From Pseudarcicella hirudinis (lineage in GTDB: Bacteria; Bacteroidota; Bacteroidia; Cytophagales; Spirosomataceae): a stretch of 64,000 nt of DNA. Shown one piece after another: positions 36,301-45,658 of the stretch. Position numbers and translations under genes: made by a program. Under the pieces are notes generated by a model that saw only the letters and a list, made by a program, of their open reading frames with translations, was not told the DNA's origin and searched no databases. Location: positions 165,178-229,177 of the forward strand of contig NZ_FOXH01000005.1 in NCBI RefSeq assembly GCF_900115665.1, in the 5' to 3' direction. Each line of letters starts with the position of its first letter. The first letter of the stretch is position 1.

Positions 36301-36877
36301 CCCACACCACCCCGATTTCTTTTTGTCTGGCCAGAACAGTTTTAACCGGATTGAATCCTGAATGATAAGGCAGGTAAATTAAGGCTGGTTCTTCACCCGC
36401 AGTGCCTCCTCCCAGAGGGTCACCATTTACATATACAGGAACAGCAAAATCCGGATCAGATTTGCAGTAATCATTCTGCGGATTATAGATTCCCAGATTT
36501 GCAATTCCGGTGTTTCCGGCAATAAATTGAAGAGAAGTACCATTTCCGGGCCCTGAAAATCCCGGAAAAAAACCTGAAGGAATATTACTGAAAACAACCT
36601 TAAACGGCCCTGTAAAAGAAGATGTAATAGCATAAGATCCATCTGCAGCACTATTTGCAGTTCCGGTTACGGATCCCGTGGCATCATATACATTAACGGT
36701 TACTCCTGACACAGAAGGTTCTCCTCCATCTTTGATGCCATTTGCATTATAATCCTGAAAAACCATTCCTGAGATTTTCGAAACCTGGGCATGGGTTTCT
36801 CCTGAGAATAAAGAAATTATAATCAGGGTTATTATTTTAATGCATTTTCTGAAATCTGTTAATGCTGGTGTGCTCAT
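33314..36877 (-). CDS. Large secreted SdrD-B-like repeat protein (adhesin-type)
   Basis: About 1187 residues from the ATG at 36877, which has AGGA upstream; a GTG 27 bp earlier is less likely. A signal peptide ending GETHAQ is followed by a first SdrD-B-like domain (about 37-125, SGMVFQDYNANGIKDGGEPSVSG), a long propeller-like middle (about 130-610) with VVWGLAFQKESNKLV and GLGGIDFSEDGSILYVVN, a second SdrD-B domain (about 625-740, GNRIWIDSNNNGFQDPGESGLEG), an Ig-like/PKD part and a carbohydrate-binding-like jelly roll (about 830-990). It ends in a Cys-rich tail, CGCNALCLPFNVSKTLTAK. The Asp-rich loops suggest Ca binding. Probably a surface or matrix protein; no recognisable T9SS sorting domain at the end. 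Confidence 0.8.
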   Translation of the reverse strand: MSTPALTDFRKCIKIITLIIISLFSGETHAQVSKISGMVFQDYNANGIKDGGEPSVSGVTVNVYDATGSVTGTANSAADGSYAITSSFTGPFKVVFSNIPSGFFPGFSGPGNGTSLQFIAGNTGIANLGIYNPQNDYCKSDPDFAVPVYVNGDPLGGGTAGEEPALIYLPYHSGFNPVKTVLARQKEIGVVWGLAFQKESNKLVSAAFVKRHAGLGPLGIDGLYISDYKTQTTGNYFKLSNIDPAISAGTDPHAGLDKDMLVANYDSETYKWIGKTGLGGIDFSEDGSILYVVNVFEKKLYEFPVGIPASVPTKYNRYDIPTPTGADSRPFALKFYKGKIYVGVTCTNESIAPDTTGMKGIVYEMTPQDFGGGNNSFDELGFKKVLEIPFTYKKGESFTGTPFSSHWYPWKSDYFSTPFQNQIGADTVGTRLYPQPWLTDIEFDDHDNMLLGIKDRTADQIGNRNYIPDPIFTSSSLIRTQGVGDLLVAGPCGPDGTYILENNASVCGGPATGGKDNNQGPGGGEFYFQDDMLLHQETSLGGIAVLKGSNEVITNMVDPIYFWTNGVRMYDNTSGQGVGMIEILPSNKTVASFGKSASLGDIELLMQCGNPPIEIGNRIWIDSNNNGFQDPGESGLEGVTLDLYEGNTKVGTTISGIYGQYYFNDSNVPEGLKANTAYQIRITGSQTRLTSYALTKISDNSDILTDNDAVASNGSYIVNLVTGNKGENNHSFDIGFICDLKPAAGARSNAVCLNTSIELTSSGGDKYAWTGPDNFSSFEQNPVINNATNAKSGTYSVTVYALNASGSNLFSNSGFDSSNDDFSSDYTFTGDNNPETDLTVNGKFSIIKLPNNEFVPSGVKDHTTQTSSGYVLLANGATNGNSRVWYKTIPVKPNSRYRFAFSVLNTSISGTPPEIAASVNGQNVIPANNLTTYYQGTWIDFEYIWDSGINTTATFAINDPNGGDAGNDFALDDISIISYDACEKSASVLVNVITVPDGGPDLAVCSPSETAKLPNPTAGQTWNMVLNPSGSNPAITPDGQVSGMNIDGIYRFSLSQDGCTSSDTVQIIRRSAPAFNLAIFQGGCNGGNSLNNATISIVNAGNPADRYDIIEGSVYNGTKDFNTASSVPQDGIILQNITNPIGSVSYTVRIFTQNNCYSDKTITLQHVDCGCNALCLPFNVSKTLTAK

Positions 36878-37231
36878 TATATCCTGCTCTAATAACGGTA
36901 TCACTTACCCGATAATCTGAGTAATCCCTGCATGATAATCTGTCCTGATAAATATAACACATGTAAAACCAGCCTATGAGAGCATACAACCCTCACAGTC
37001 AATTATTTACCAGCCAAAACATCTTTTTTTTGCAAGATTACTTTCTGAAATTGATTACTGAAGGTTTTGGGAGAAATTACTCCGGAATAGTGGCCTTAAT
37101 CAATTCAGAGTATCTATTGACAAAATTTATGCCAATCATTATTTACAGGGTTTGATCAGAAAATATCAATGATTTTTTATATGAAATAATGGTTAAATCT
37201 ATTTTATCAGAACATGAAATACGATTAAGTA

Positions 37232-37264
37232 AAACAAAAAAGCCCAACGTCACAGACGCCGAGC
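37232..37264 (-). terminator. Orphan minus-strand terminator-like hairpin
   Basis: A 13-bp stem when G-T pairs are allowed (AAAGC...GCTTT outer, CGTC-TGT-GACG inner) with TTTTTTG following on the minus strand. No minus-strand gene lies upstream of it, so it may be the tail of a lost gene or of a small RNA. Confidence 0.5.
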
Positions 37265-37375
37265 TTTCTGAATTATAATCCTTACTTTGTTTTATTTTTA
37301 AATATTTTAGAACGTAAACAATCTGTCACGAAAGATTCTTTCCTTCATGTAAACCACCTACCCTGTTTCCCGAAA

Positions 37376-37405
37376 TTGATTTGAATCTGCAATATAGTAT
37401 ATTTG
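37376..37405 (+). promoter_or_regulatory. Bacteroidota-type promoter upstream of metY
   Basis: TTG at 37376-37378, a 19-bp spacer and TATATTTG at 37398-37405, a full match to the consensus. Transcription would begin near 37412, leaving a leader of about 228 nt before metY. I recognise no known riboswitch in that leader. Confidence 0.55.
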
Positions 37406-37615
37406 TCTGAAATGCAAATATTTGCCATTAATTTCTTAATTTTTATTTGTTGAAATACGAAATAAAAAGCTGCATTTTGGAGTTCTATCCATGCTAAATT
37501 ATCGTAATTTTACGAAACTCTTACATTTTGTCCCCGTCTTTTACTCAATAATAAAGCATTAGTATTTCTTTTGTTAAAAATATACATAACTTTGCCTATA
37601 GACATTATAGAATAA

Positions 37616-38926
<1,311 letters not shown>

Positions 38927-38966
38927 TTTTCATGAAAAAGAAGCGTTTCTTACGTTTTCTTCATAT

Positions 38967-39005
38967 AAAAAGCGGTCGGAATTATTACGTTCCGACCGCT
39001 TTTTT
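38967..39005. terminator. Bidirectional terminator between metY and trmD
   Basis: A perfect 15-bp stem, AAAAAGCGGTCGGAA (38967-38981) with TTCCGACCGCTTTTT (38990-39004), and T-runs on both strands. Flanking genes are convergent. Confidence 0.93.
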
Positions 39006-39025
39006 AGTATCCTGTAAAATTGTTT

Positions 39026-39709
39026 CTATTCCATTCCTTCCAGCAAATCCGGTCTTCTGGTCCTGGTTCTTTCAATAGCCTGGCTAAAACGCCAGTCTGT
39101 AATTTTGGCTTCGTGCCCCGACAAAAGAATTTCCGGAACCTTTGAACCTTCAAATTCTGCAGGTCTGGTATAAACCGGCGGAGCCAGTAAATTATCCTGA
39201 AACGAATCGGTCAGAGCAGAAGTCTCATCATTCAAAACACCTGGCAATAACCTGATAATTGCGTCAGCACAAACTGCCGCAGCCAGTTCTCCTCCGGAAA
39301 GCACATAATCTCCGATTGAAATCTCTCTGGTAATAAATAAATCTCTAACCCGCTGATCCACACCTTTATAATGTCCGCAAAGAAAGATCAGATTTCCACC
39401 CAATGACAATTGATTAGCAATTCTCTGGTTAAATGTTTCACCATCGGGAGTCATATAAATCACCTCATCATAGGTTCTCTCACTTTGCAAAGCTCTGATA
39501 CAACGGGCAATCGGTTCTATTCCTAAAACCATTCCTGCCCCTCCGCCAAAGGCATAATCATCAACCTGTCTGTGCTTATTGACAGAATAATCTCTCAGAT
39601 CATGTAAAACAACCTCAACATGTCCTGCCTCCTGCCCTCTTTTCAGAATTGAATGGGCAAAAAAGCTTTCCATTAACTTAGGTACTACCGAAATTATATC
39701 TATCCGCAT
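39026..39709 (-). CDS. trmD: tRNA (guanine37-N1)-methyltransferase
   Basis: 227 residues. TrmD methylates G37 of tRNAs with SAM, preventing frameshifts. The SPOUT trefoil knot motifs are clear: [45 protein letters not shown] and the C-terminal [24 protein letters not shown]. It is the last gene of rpsP-rimM-trmD, 12 bp after rimM. The order matches the common bacterial arrangement (rplS not seen here). Confidence 0.98.
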   Translation of the reverse strand: MRIDIISVVPKLMESFFAHSILKRGQEAGHVEVVLHDLRDYSVNKHRQVDDYAFGGGAGMVLGIEPIARCIRALQSERTYDEVIYMTPDGETFNQRIANQLSLGGNLIFLCGHYKGVDQRVRDLFITREISIGDYVLSGGELAAAVCADAIIRLLPGVLNDETSALTDSFQDNLLAPPVYTRPAEFEGSKVPEILLSGHEAKITDWRFSQAIERTRTRRPDLLEGME

Positions 39710-39721
39710 GATTATTATTCT

Positions 39722-40249
39722 CTATTCAGAAAGGTAAACATCAATCAACCCATCAGGTAAATCAACATTCAATATTTTTTGTGCTTTATCTGCAGAAAGT
39801 ACAATACTGTCAGAAACCGGAATTAAGACTTCTTTAGACTGATAATCCATTGAAACCAAATCCTGCACCTGCATTGAATAAACCGTATTCACGGTTCCTA
39901 AAACACCTAGTTTTTTATCAACTACCTGAAAACCAACAATTTCATGGTAATAAAACTGATCTTTTTCCAAATCAGGAAGTACGTCCAAAGGAAGATACAG
40001 ACTTGCTCCAAGCAGGGCTTCCGCTTTTTCGAAAGTATCAACATCTTCAAACTGCACAATAGTCTGATTAGGGCGAATCAGTATTTTCTGAACAAAATAG
40101 GGAACGAGTTCGCCCTTAATGTCGACAAAAACACTTTCAAGGTCTTCATATTCATCCGGGAAGTCAACATCCAGCCAGATATTTACTTCACCTTTTATTC
40201 CATGAGTTTTGGTAATTCTACCTAACTCATAACATTCGTTTTTAGTCAT
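39722..40249 (-). CDS. rimM: Ribosome maturation factor RimM
   Basis: 175 residues. The N-terminal RimM barrel (YELGRITKTHGIKGEVNIWLDVDFP) and C-terminal PRC-barrel (DQFYYHEIVGFQVVDKK, GTVNTVYSMQVQDLVSMDY, LIPVSDSIVLSAD) are both present. RimM binds S19 and matures the 30S head. It lies between rpsP and trmD; a terminator-like hairpin separates it from rpsP, so its expression may be lower than that of S16. Confidence 0.97.
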   Translation of the reverse strand: MTKNECYELGRITKTHGIKGEVNIWLDVDFPDEYEDLESVFVDIKGELVPYFVQKILIRPNQTIVQFEDVDTFEKAEALLGASLYLPLDVLPDLEKDQFYYHEIVGFQVVDKKLGVLGTVNTVYSMQVQDLVSMDYQSKEVLIPVSDSIVLSADKAQKILNVDLPDGLIDVYLSE

Positions 40250-40317
40250 AATTCAAAACAGAATTGTAAAATCAAATCAGAATACGAGTGTGATTTTTAA
40301 ACAGAAATTGTCAGAAA

Positions 40318-40361
40318 CAAAAAATGATACAAACCCGTTATTAAAACTGATTTGTACCATT
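40318..40361 (-). terminator. Internal terminator/attenuator between rpsP and rimM
   Basis: An 11-bp stem with one G-T pair (AATGATACAAA at 40323-40333, TTTGTACCATT at 40351-40361) and a minus-strand TTTTTT tract. It should end most rpsP transcripts and let a fraction reach rimM-trmD. No clear second promoter was found after it. Confidence 0.65.
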
Positions 40362-40381
40362 CCTTGTTAAAATCTATCTGA

Positions 40382-40915
40382 TTACTCAGCAGCTTCTTCT
40401 GCAGCAGGAGCTTCCGCTTCAGCAGCAACTTCCTCAACAGCAGGAGCTTCTTCTTCTACTACATTTTTCTTTGCAATAGCTTCAGCACGAGCCGCAGAAA
40501 CTTTAGCTTCCGCCTCTAATCTTGCTTTTTTATCAGCATCTTTCTTAGCTACTACGCTATCCGCTTTTCCACTGATTTTAGCATCTTTTGTTGACTTCCA
40601 TTCGTTGAATTTAGCGTCAGCAGCTTCTTGAGTAATAGCACCTTTGTTAACACCTACCTGTAAATGTTTTTTCAACAAAACACCTCTGTATGACAAAATA
40701 GCTTTTACAGTATCAGTTGGTTGAGCACCATTCATCACCCAAGTAAATGCTTTATCATCATTAATATTGATTGTCGCAGGGTTTGTATTAGGATTGTAAG
40801 TTCCCAATTTCTCAATGAAACGACCGTCACGGGGAGCTCTTGCATCCGAAACAACTACATCGAACATTGCTAATTTCTTACGTCCACGACGTGCTAATCT
40901 GATTTTTACAGCCAT
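40382..40915 (-). CDS. rpsP: 30S ribosomal protein S16 with Ala/Glu-rich C-terminal extension
   Basis: 177 residues, twice the usual 80-90 of S16. The core is residues 1-85 or so: VKIRLARRGRKKLAMFDVVVSDAR, RFIEKLGTYNPN, GAQPTDTVKAILSYRGVLLK. The rest is a Lys/Ala then Glu/Ala-rich low-complexity tail (EEEAPAVEEVAAEAEAPAAEE). Such extensions are common in Bacteroidota S16. First gene of the rpsP-rimM-trmD operon with a well-matched promoter 64 bp upstream. Confidence 0.97.
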   Translation of the reverse strand: MAVKIRLARRGRKKLAMFDVVVSDARAPRDGRFIEKLGTYNPNTNPATININDDKAFTWVMNGAQPTDTVKAILSYRGVLLKKHLQVGVNKGAITQEAADAKFNEWKSTKDAKISGKADSVVAKKDADKKARLEAEAKVSAARAEAIAKKNVVEEEAPAVEEVAAEAEAPAAEEAAE

Positions 40916-40978
40916 TTTCTGTGTTTATTTGTGAAGGAACCCGTCCTTCGGTTGTTATGGTATTACTGAATTAGGGTG

Positions 40979-41009
40979 CAAAGGTACAAAAAATCTTCAC
41001 AATTAACAA
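40979..41009 (-). promoter_or_regulatory. Promoter of the rpsP operon
   Basis: On the minus strand, TTG (41007-41009), a 20-bp spacer and TACCTTTG (40979-40986). This is a full match to the Bacteroidota consensus and is well placed for the highly expressed rpsP gene. Confidence 0.68.
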
Positions 41010-41069
41010 TGATGCCCTAATAATTTTTATTTATTACCGGGACTTTCTCTGAGAGGACTGAAATCTGCC

Positions 41070-42383
41070 TTATCGGATTGGCTGCTTCCGGGCATAGGTC
41101 AGAGATTTCCAAAGCCATTCCAGAGGCCCGAGTCTGAAATTTCTGAGCCATATATTGCTCCATATCAGTTGAATAATCCAAACTGATAATACCACCAGAT
41201 ATAATTCATATCGCTGAAGTTTGCCGAAATACCCTAAGCCATATCCATAAAAAAACAAAGTACAAAGCACACTTTGCATCAGATAATTGGTAAAAGCCAT
41301 TTGTCCGACAGAAGACAAAACTTTAGCAAATCCTTTAAACCAACCCGATTTAAAAATCAGCATCAGCAAACCTACATGACCGGCAGTAATAAACAGGCGT
41401 CGGGGTTCATACGTAGCACTTACGGTATCAATCGTATTAAGATCGATAAAGGCTACCGCATCCCGGAAAAAGGACAGTTCCTGAAATGCCACAAAAATAC
41501 CCATCGGAATCCCGATGCCATAGCCAATTAACATAAGCCAGAGATATTCTTTTGTTTTTAATTTACCGGAAAATACTCCGATTTTCATCAGACCCATTCC
41601 GATAAGCATCATACCGATGCAATCCCAGAAGGTTTCATTATAAAATTCAGAGGATTGAAGTTCCTGATTTAATTTAAAACAAAAACCAAAAATTGTTCCG
41701 TAACCGGATAACATGAGGGCATCATTTTCTTTTATTTTTTTGGGATCAAACCTGGTGCTTTTCTCAAATTCTTCCCACTTCTGTACTGATTGCTTCTGTT
41801 TTTCACTGAGCTTCTTTCCGGTCTTTTGCAATTTCTGCGTTTCCACGTATTCTCTTCTCAGTTCCTTACGTTCCTGAAATTCCATTTGAGACTGAACAAC
41901 ATCCTTGCACAGAAACAAAACACCGCAGATGATTAAATAAACCGGTTTCATTTTACGGAAAGGAAAAAGAAACAAACCGCAAATGGCATAAGCATATAAA
42001 ATATCTCCCGGCCACAGTAAAATATAAGCGTTAATTAACCCAAAAACCAACAGCCACAGTAAACGTCGGTAATATACATCTGCAACAGAAAGACCCTCCG
42101 TTTCTTTTTTCGAAGTAAGTAATATCACACTAGCCCCAAATAACATTGAAAATAATCCCCGCATTTTCCCTTCAAAAACAACCGTTATCACCCACCAGAC
42201 CCAATAATTGATTCCTGAAGTTCCTCCGTAAATGACCGGATTTTCAACATATTCATGAAAATAACCAAAACTCTCAATATTCATCAGCAGTATTCCCAAA
42301 AGTGCTACCCCCCGAATCATATCGATTGACTGAATCCTCTCTGTTTTTTCAATTGGCCACAATGAGGCCTGACCTTGCTGCAT
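41070..42383 (-). CDS. DUF418 family membrane protein
   Basis: 437 residues with about eight to ten membrane helices. The N-terminus has the family signature RIQSIDMIRGVALLGILLMNI and the periplasmic-edge segment GKMRGLFSMLFGAS. The C-terminal DUF418 domain has PRRLFITAGHVGLLMLIF, SSVGQMAFTNYLMQS and GPLEWLWKSLTY. Proteins of this kind resemble acyltransferase-3/YeiB transporters of unknown substrate. A charged cytoplasmic loop (about 175-215, many Glu/Lys) is inserted in the middle. Followed on the same strand by rpsP; preceded by the S9 peptidase gene. Confidence 0.9.
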   Translation of the reverse strand: MQQGQASLWPIEKTERIQSIDMIRGVALLGILLMNIESFGYFHEYVENPVIYGGTSGINYWVWWVITVVFEGKMRGLFSMLFGASVILLTSKKETEGLSVADVYYRRLLWLLVFGLINAYILLWPGDILYAYAICGLFLFPFRKMKPVYLIICGVLFLCKDVVQSQMEFQERKELRREYVETQKLQKTGKKLSEKQKQSVQKWEEFEKSTRFDPKKIKENDALMLSGYGTIFGFCFKLNQELQSSEFYNETFWDCIGMMLIGMGLMKIGVFSGKLKTKEYLWLMLIGYGIGIPMGIFVAFQELSFFRDAVAFIDLNTIDTVSATYEPRRLFITAGHVGLLMLIFKSGWFKGFAKVLSSVGQMAFTNYLMQSVLCTLFFYGYGLGYFGKLQRYELYLVVLSVWIIQLIWSNIWLRNFRLGPLEWLWKSLTYARKQPIR

Positions 42384-42456
42384 AAAAATGGTAAGTTAAA
42401 TTAATTATAGCATAACATCGTTTAATGAGTATTACTGTTTTCCTGTACAGAATGTC

Positions 42457-44532
42457 TTATTTCTTCAGGAATTTATCGAAAAAAGCACTGGATGCTTTAT
42501 AGGCTTCCAGCCAGTTCCGATGCAGTAAAAAGCTATGCACTTCATCCGGAAATACAATCTGCTCGAAATAAACATGATTCTTTCTCAAAGCCTCCGCCAG
42601 CGTTACAGATTCCGAAAACGGCACATTTCTGTCATCATCTCCATGAATCAGTAAAACAGGGGATTTCCAGGTATTTACAAAAGGCAGGGGTGAAGATTGA
42701 TAGGCAATTTTAGCCCATTCCTGTCTTTTATTGGCGTCATAAGAAGGTATAAAGTTTTTAACAACTACATTCCAGTCATGAACGCCATGCAAATCAACTC
42801 CTGCGGCAAATAAATCAGAAGCTTTTGCCAGTCCCAATGCTGTCAGATACCCTCCGTAAGAACCTCCCCATAATCCGATTTTAGTGCCGTCAACATCTTC
42901 ACGGTTTTTCAGAAACAACCCTGCTCCCACTACGTCATTATATTCACTCGCTCCTGTAGCACCATAATTCAGCGCCTCTCTGAATTCCATGCCGTATCCT
43001 ATTCCTGATCTGTAATTAACCATTAAAACCACATATCCTTTGCTGGCAAGGTATTGATTCATCGCATAAGCTTTGTGATAATATTCTCCATAATTAAACC
43101 CCAGTAACATCTGCCTTCTTGATCCTCCGTGGAAGAATATTGCCGCAGGGTGTTTTTCCCCGTTTTTATGGTTTCCAGGCAGGAAAAGCTGTCCGTGTAT
43201 TTTCATTCCATCTGTTGCCGTTAAAATCACAGCCTGAGGCTGCACAAGTTGCGAAGAGGGAAATTCTGAGGGAATCAATTCAGGAGAAAGGTCTTTTATT
43301 GCACCGGATTTAGCAAGAACAGCCGGACGAGCCGGAACGGTTGCGTCGGAACGAAGAAAAACAATCTGATTGTCAGCCATCTGAACCGGAGACCATTCTA
43401 TTCCCCGCCCGGGAGTGAGTAGTTTAGGATTTCCCCCTGCGGCAGCGACCTGCCAGATATGACGTCGGTTTATATCGCCGATATTTCCGTTATAAATGAT
43501 GGTTTTCTTATCTGCTGAAAGACCTGCATATTCTACTTCCCCCTCATTAGGTGTTAAGAGACGGGCTTCTCCCCCGTTGCCGCTAATTGAGTACAGATGA
43601 TGCCAACCGTCCCCTTCATAACCAAAAACCAGGTAATTATCCGCAGTCCAGAACAAATGATTTTCAGCTACCAATGCTCCTGTAAAAAAGGCACTTCCTT
43701 TTCCTTCTTTAGCTTTCCAGATTTCTCTTCCTTTTCCGGTCTCAACATCTGCCACCCGGATCGACCAGGGATTTGACTCTCTTTCAGGCCCGAATATCAG
43801 GGCGTCTTTAGAAAACGGAACACGGATAAAGGCTACCGATTTGCCATCAGGAGACCAGACCGGATCTGTATCTCCATCCACACTGGGGTCTAAAAATCTG
43901 ATACTCTTTGTATTAAAATCATAAATCCCTGCAAAACTATGATCTCCTCTCCCACTGATAAATGCTATCTGCTGTCCATCAGGCGACCAGCGAATACTAT
44001 TTTGTGTTCCTCTGGATTGAAATAATTTCACACCGGCTTTGGAACCATCCATAGGCACAGTCCAGACTTGTCCGGCCGATAAATAGACCAGAACATCTCC
44101 TTTAGGCGAAATTTTAGGATAAAAACCCTGAGCCAGCTTTTTCAGGTTTTTTCCATCCGTTCCGATTACATAAATAGCACGGTCAATACCTTCCTGAGTC
44201 TGAGTCGGATTAGGTATCTCACCGCTCGAATTACTGGCACCTCCTCTCAGGAAGATGACAGAATTACCATCCGGGGTAAAAGCCAGACTATTTATTTCCT
44301 GTCCGTTGTCACCTTCATAAGCCGTTAATTGTCTGGCCTTAAAATCAGGTCCTTCAGCTATAAAGACATTTCTTGACCCTTGCTGGTTAAAAACCCAGAC
44401 AATCTTGTTTCCGGAAGGGGAAGCTTTCAGCTCTGTCGGGAAAGGTGAATTGAGAATTTGTTCCAGTGAAAATTGTGCAAATACTTGTAGAGACAGCAGT
44501 AATAAACAGAGCGAAGTACAGATTTTTTTCAT
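42457..44532 (-). CDS. S9 family prolyl oligopeptidase, secreted
   Basis: 691 residues. A signal peptide (about 1-19) is followed by a seven-bladed TolB/WD40-like propeller (about 25-400; repeated SPDGQQIAFISG, SPDGKSVAFIR) that gates access to the C-terminal alpha/beta hydrolase (about 420-691). The catalytic triad is readable: LWGGSYGGYLT with Ser558, HGDDDRNVPF with Asp634, and PDEVHSFLLH with His666. These enzymes cut short peptides in the periplasm, often after proline or as acyl/dipeptidyl peptidases. The exact specificity is not clear. Stand-alone gene. Confidence 0.94.
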   Translation of the reverse strand: MKKICTSLCLLLLSLQVFAQFSLEQILNSPFPTELKASPSGNKIVWVFNQQGSRNVFIAEGPDFKARQLTAYEGDNGQEINSLAFTPDGNSVIFLRGGASNSSGEIPNPTQTQEGIDRAIYVIGTDGKNLKKLAQGFYPKISPKGDVLVYLSAGQVWTVPMDGSKAGVKLFQSRGTQNSIRWSPDGQQIAFISGRGDHSFAGIYDFNTKSIRFLDPSVDGDTDPVWSPDGKSVAFIRVPFSKDALIFGPERESNPWSIRVADVETGKGREIWKAKEGKGSAFFTGALVAENHLFWTADNYLVFGYEGDGWHHLYSISGNGGEARLLTPNEGEVEYAGLSADKKTIIYNGNIGDINRRHIWQVAAAGGNPKLLTPGRGIEWSPVQMADNQIVFLRSDATVPARPAVLAKSGAIKDLSPELIPSEFPSSQLVQPQAVILTATDGMKIHGQLFLPGNHKNGEKHPAAIFFHGGSRRQMLLGFNYGEYYHKAYAMNQYLASKGYVVLMVNYRSGIGYGMEFREALNYGATGASEYNDVVGAGLFLKNREDVDGTKIGLWGGSYGGYLTALGLAKASDLFAAGVDLHGVHDWNVVVKNFIPSYDANKRQEWAKIAYQSSPLPFVNTWKSPVLLIHGDDDRNVPFSESVTLAEALRKNHVYFEQIVFPDEVHSFLLHRNWLEAYKASSAFFDKFLKK

Positions 44533-44727
44533 AGATAGCTTTAGTTATTTTGCCGGAAAACTTTCAATAATCCTGATAATGGAATCATCAGACTCCCTTC
44601 CGGCAATAAATTTGATAATTTAGGTTGATGAGATAACTTTTCATAAATATAGCAATTTGAGGCTATAAAACTTCCTGAGTTTTAGATTTGCAACCTTTTA
44701 ATGCTGGATATTATCATTCCTTAATCC

Positions 44728-45099
44728 ATGGTCTGTGACACGCAGAGCATAAATTCAAAAGGCAAATGGTCTGTGAGCCATGGACCACGGTGAAGGGATC
44801 TACGGATTACAAATGAATAATTTGTCTCTGACATGGTAAACCAGAAAGAGTAAGGACTGAGAAAAAATATAAAATGAAGATAATCTGTACAAACCCTGTC
44901 CGTAGAGCCCTGCGGAACTCTACGGATTGCAAATGAATAAATTGTCTCTGACACGGTAAATCAGGAAGAGTAAGGACTGAGAAAAAAATGATAAAATGAA
45001 ATTAATGGGTACTCCCCGTGTCACAGACACTCTTTCCATAGATTATCAGTAGTCAAAAAGACTACGGACAGAGTTGGGTGGTCCGTGCGCCACGGACCA
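44728..45099. repeat. Cluster of REP-like hairpin repeats
   Basis: At least five short stem-loops: 44728-44750 (one mismatch), 44767-44787 (TGGTCTGTG-agc-CATGGACCA with G-T pairs), 44899-44926 (TCCGTAGAG...CTCTACGGA), 45018-45030 (GTGTC-aca-GACAC) and 45079-45099 (TGGTCCGTG-cgc-CACGGACCA, perfect). The second and last are close copies and share the following GGTGAAG. The stems keep changing in matched pairs, which indicates selection for or mechanism-driven hairpin shape. Confidence 0.65.
44800..45000. repeat. Diverged tandem duplication, 120-bp period
   Basis: An 80-bp unit at 44800-44879 recurs at 44920-45000 with only a few substitutions and one small insertion. The shared start is CTACGGATT and the shared core is GAGTAAGGACTGAGAAAAAA. 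The repeat period is exactly 120 bp and covers hairpin repeats between the units. No coding capacity. Confidence 0.75.
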
Positions 45100-45116
45100 T
45101 GGTGAAGTGATTTCTC

Positions 45117-45166
45117 AAAAAAATAGCACAAACTTTAGCCATTTGAATCTGGAAAAAGTTTGTGCT
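45117..45166 (-). terminator. Intrinsic terminator of rnpB
   Basis: A 12-bp stem, AGCACAAACTTT (45126-45137) with AAAGTTTGTGCT (45155-45166), followed on the minus strand by ATTTTTTT. It is located just after the rnpB 3' end. Confidence 0.88.
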
Positions 45167-45171
45167 AAAAA

Positions 45172-45560
45172 TAAAATAAGTCTATAAGCCGAATTCTGTC
45201 TACCCGAAGATAGTCTTATCATTTATCTCGAACAGTAGTCACCTACTGCCTCTATCAACCTACCCGCTGACTTCGGGCGAGCAGCCCTTTTACAGTAATT
45301 TCTTACTGAGCAATCAGCCTATTTGGTCTTTCAACGCATGAGGTTTACCTATGCCTCTGCTGTCACCAGCCGAGCGGTAGGCTCTTACTCTACCTTTTCA
45401 CCCTTACCCTCTCAGCAAGCCAAAAGGGCGGTAATTTTCTGTGGCACTGTCTGTTACAAAACCGTCACCAGTTAAGTACCTTCCCGTTAGGAAGCATGAT
45501 GCTCTGTGTTGTTCGGACTTTCCTCCCCTGCAAGCAAAGGCGATAAGACGACTTATTTCT
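45172..45560 (-). ncRNA. rnpB: RNase P RNA (class A)
   Basis: About 388 nt. On the minus strand the 5' part reads GTCTTATCGCC, then GAGGAAAGTCCGAACAAC (the universal P4/CR-I region), and the 3' end reads ACAGAATTCGGCTTAT, the universal conserved 3' segment. The P1 helix closes the molecule: AAATAAGTC at the 5' end (45550-45558) pairs perfectly with GACTTATTT at the 3' end (45174-45182). It is the ribozyme that trims tRNA 5' leaders. A consensus promoter lies upstream and an intrinsic terminator downstream, so it is its own transcription unit. Confidence 0.97.
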
Positions 45561-45561
45561 G

Positions 45562-45592
45562 CAAAATTACACATTTTACAGGCAGTAATCAA
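45562..45592 (-). promoter_or_regulatory. Promoter of rnpB
   Basis: On the minus strand, TTG (45590-45592), a 20-bp spacer and TAATTTTG (45562-45569). This is a full match to the Bacteroidota consensus, with the predicted start a few bases before the P1 helix. Confidence 0.72.
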
Positions 45593-45658
45593 GACCAAGC
45601 CGGTTTCATTTATGACAGGTCTTCGGCTGACACTAACCAATTGTAAGCTAAACGCTTA

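Larger units (their letters stand above)
44533..45116. other. Intergenic region downstream of rnpB, rich in repeats
   Basis: About 580 bp without a gene between the S9 peptidase start and the rnpB terminator. The first 190 bp show nothing I can name. From 44728 on the sequence is built of hairpin repeats and a 120-bp-period duplication (separate entries). Confidence 0.7.
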
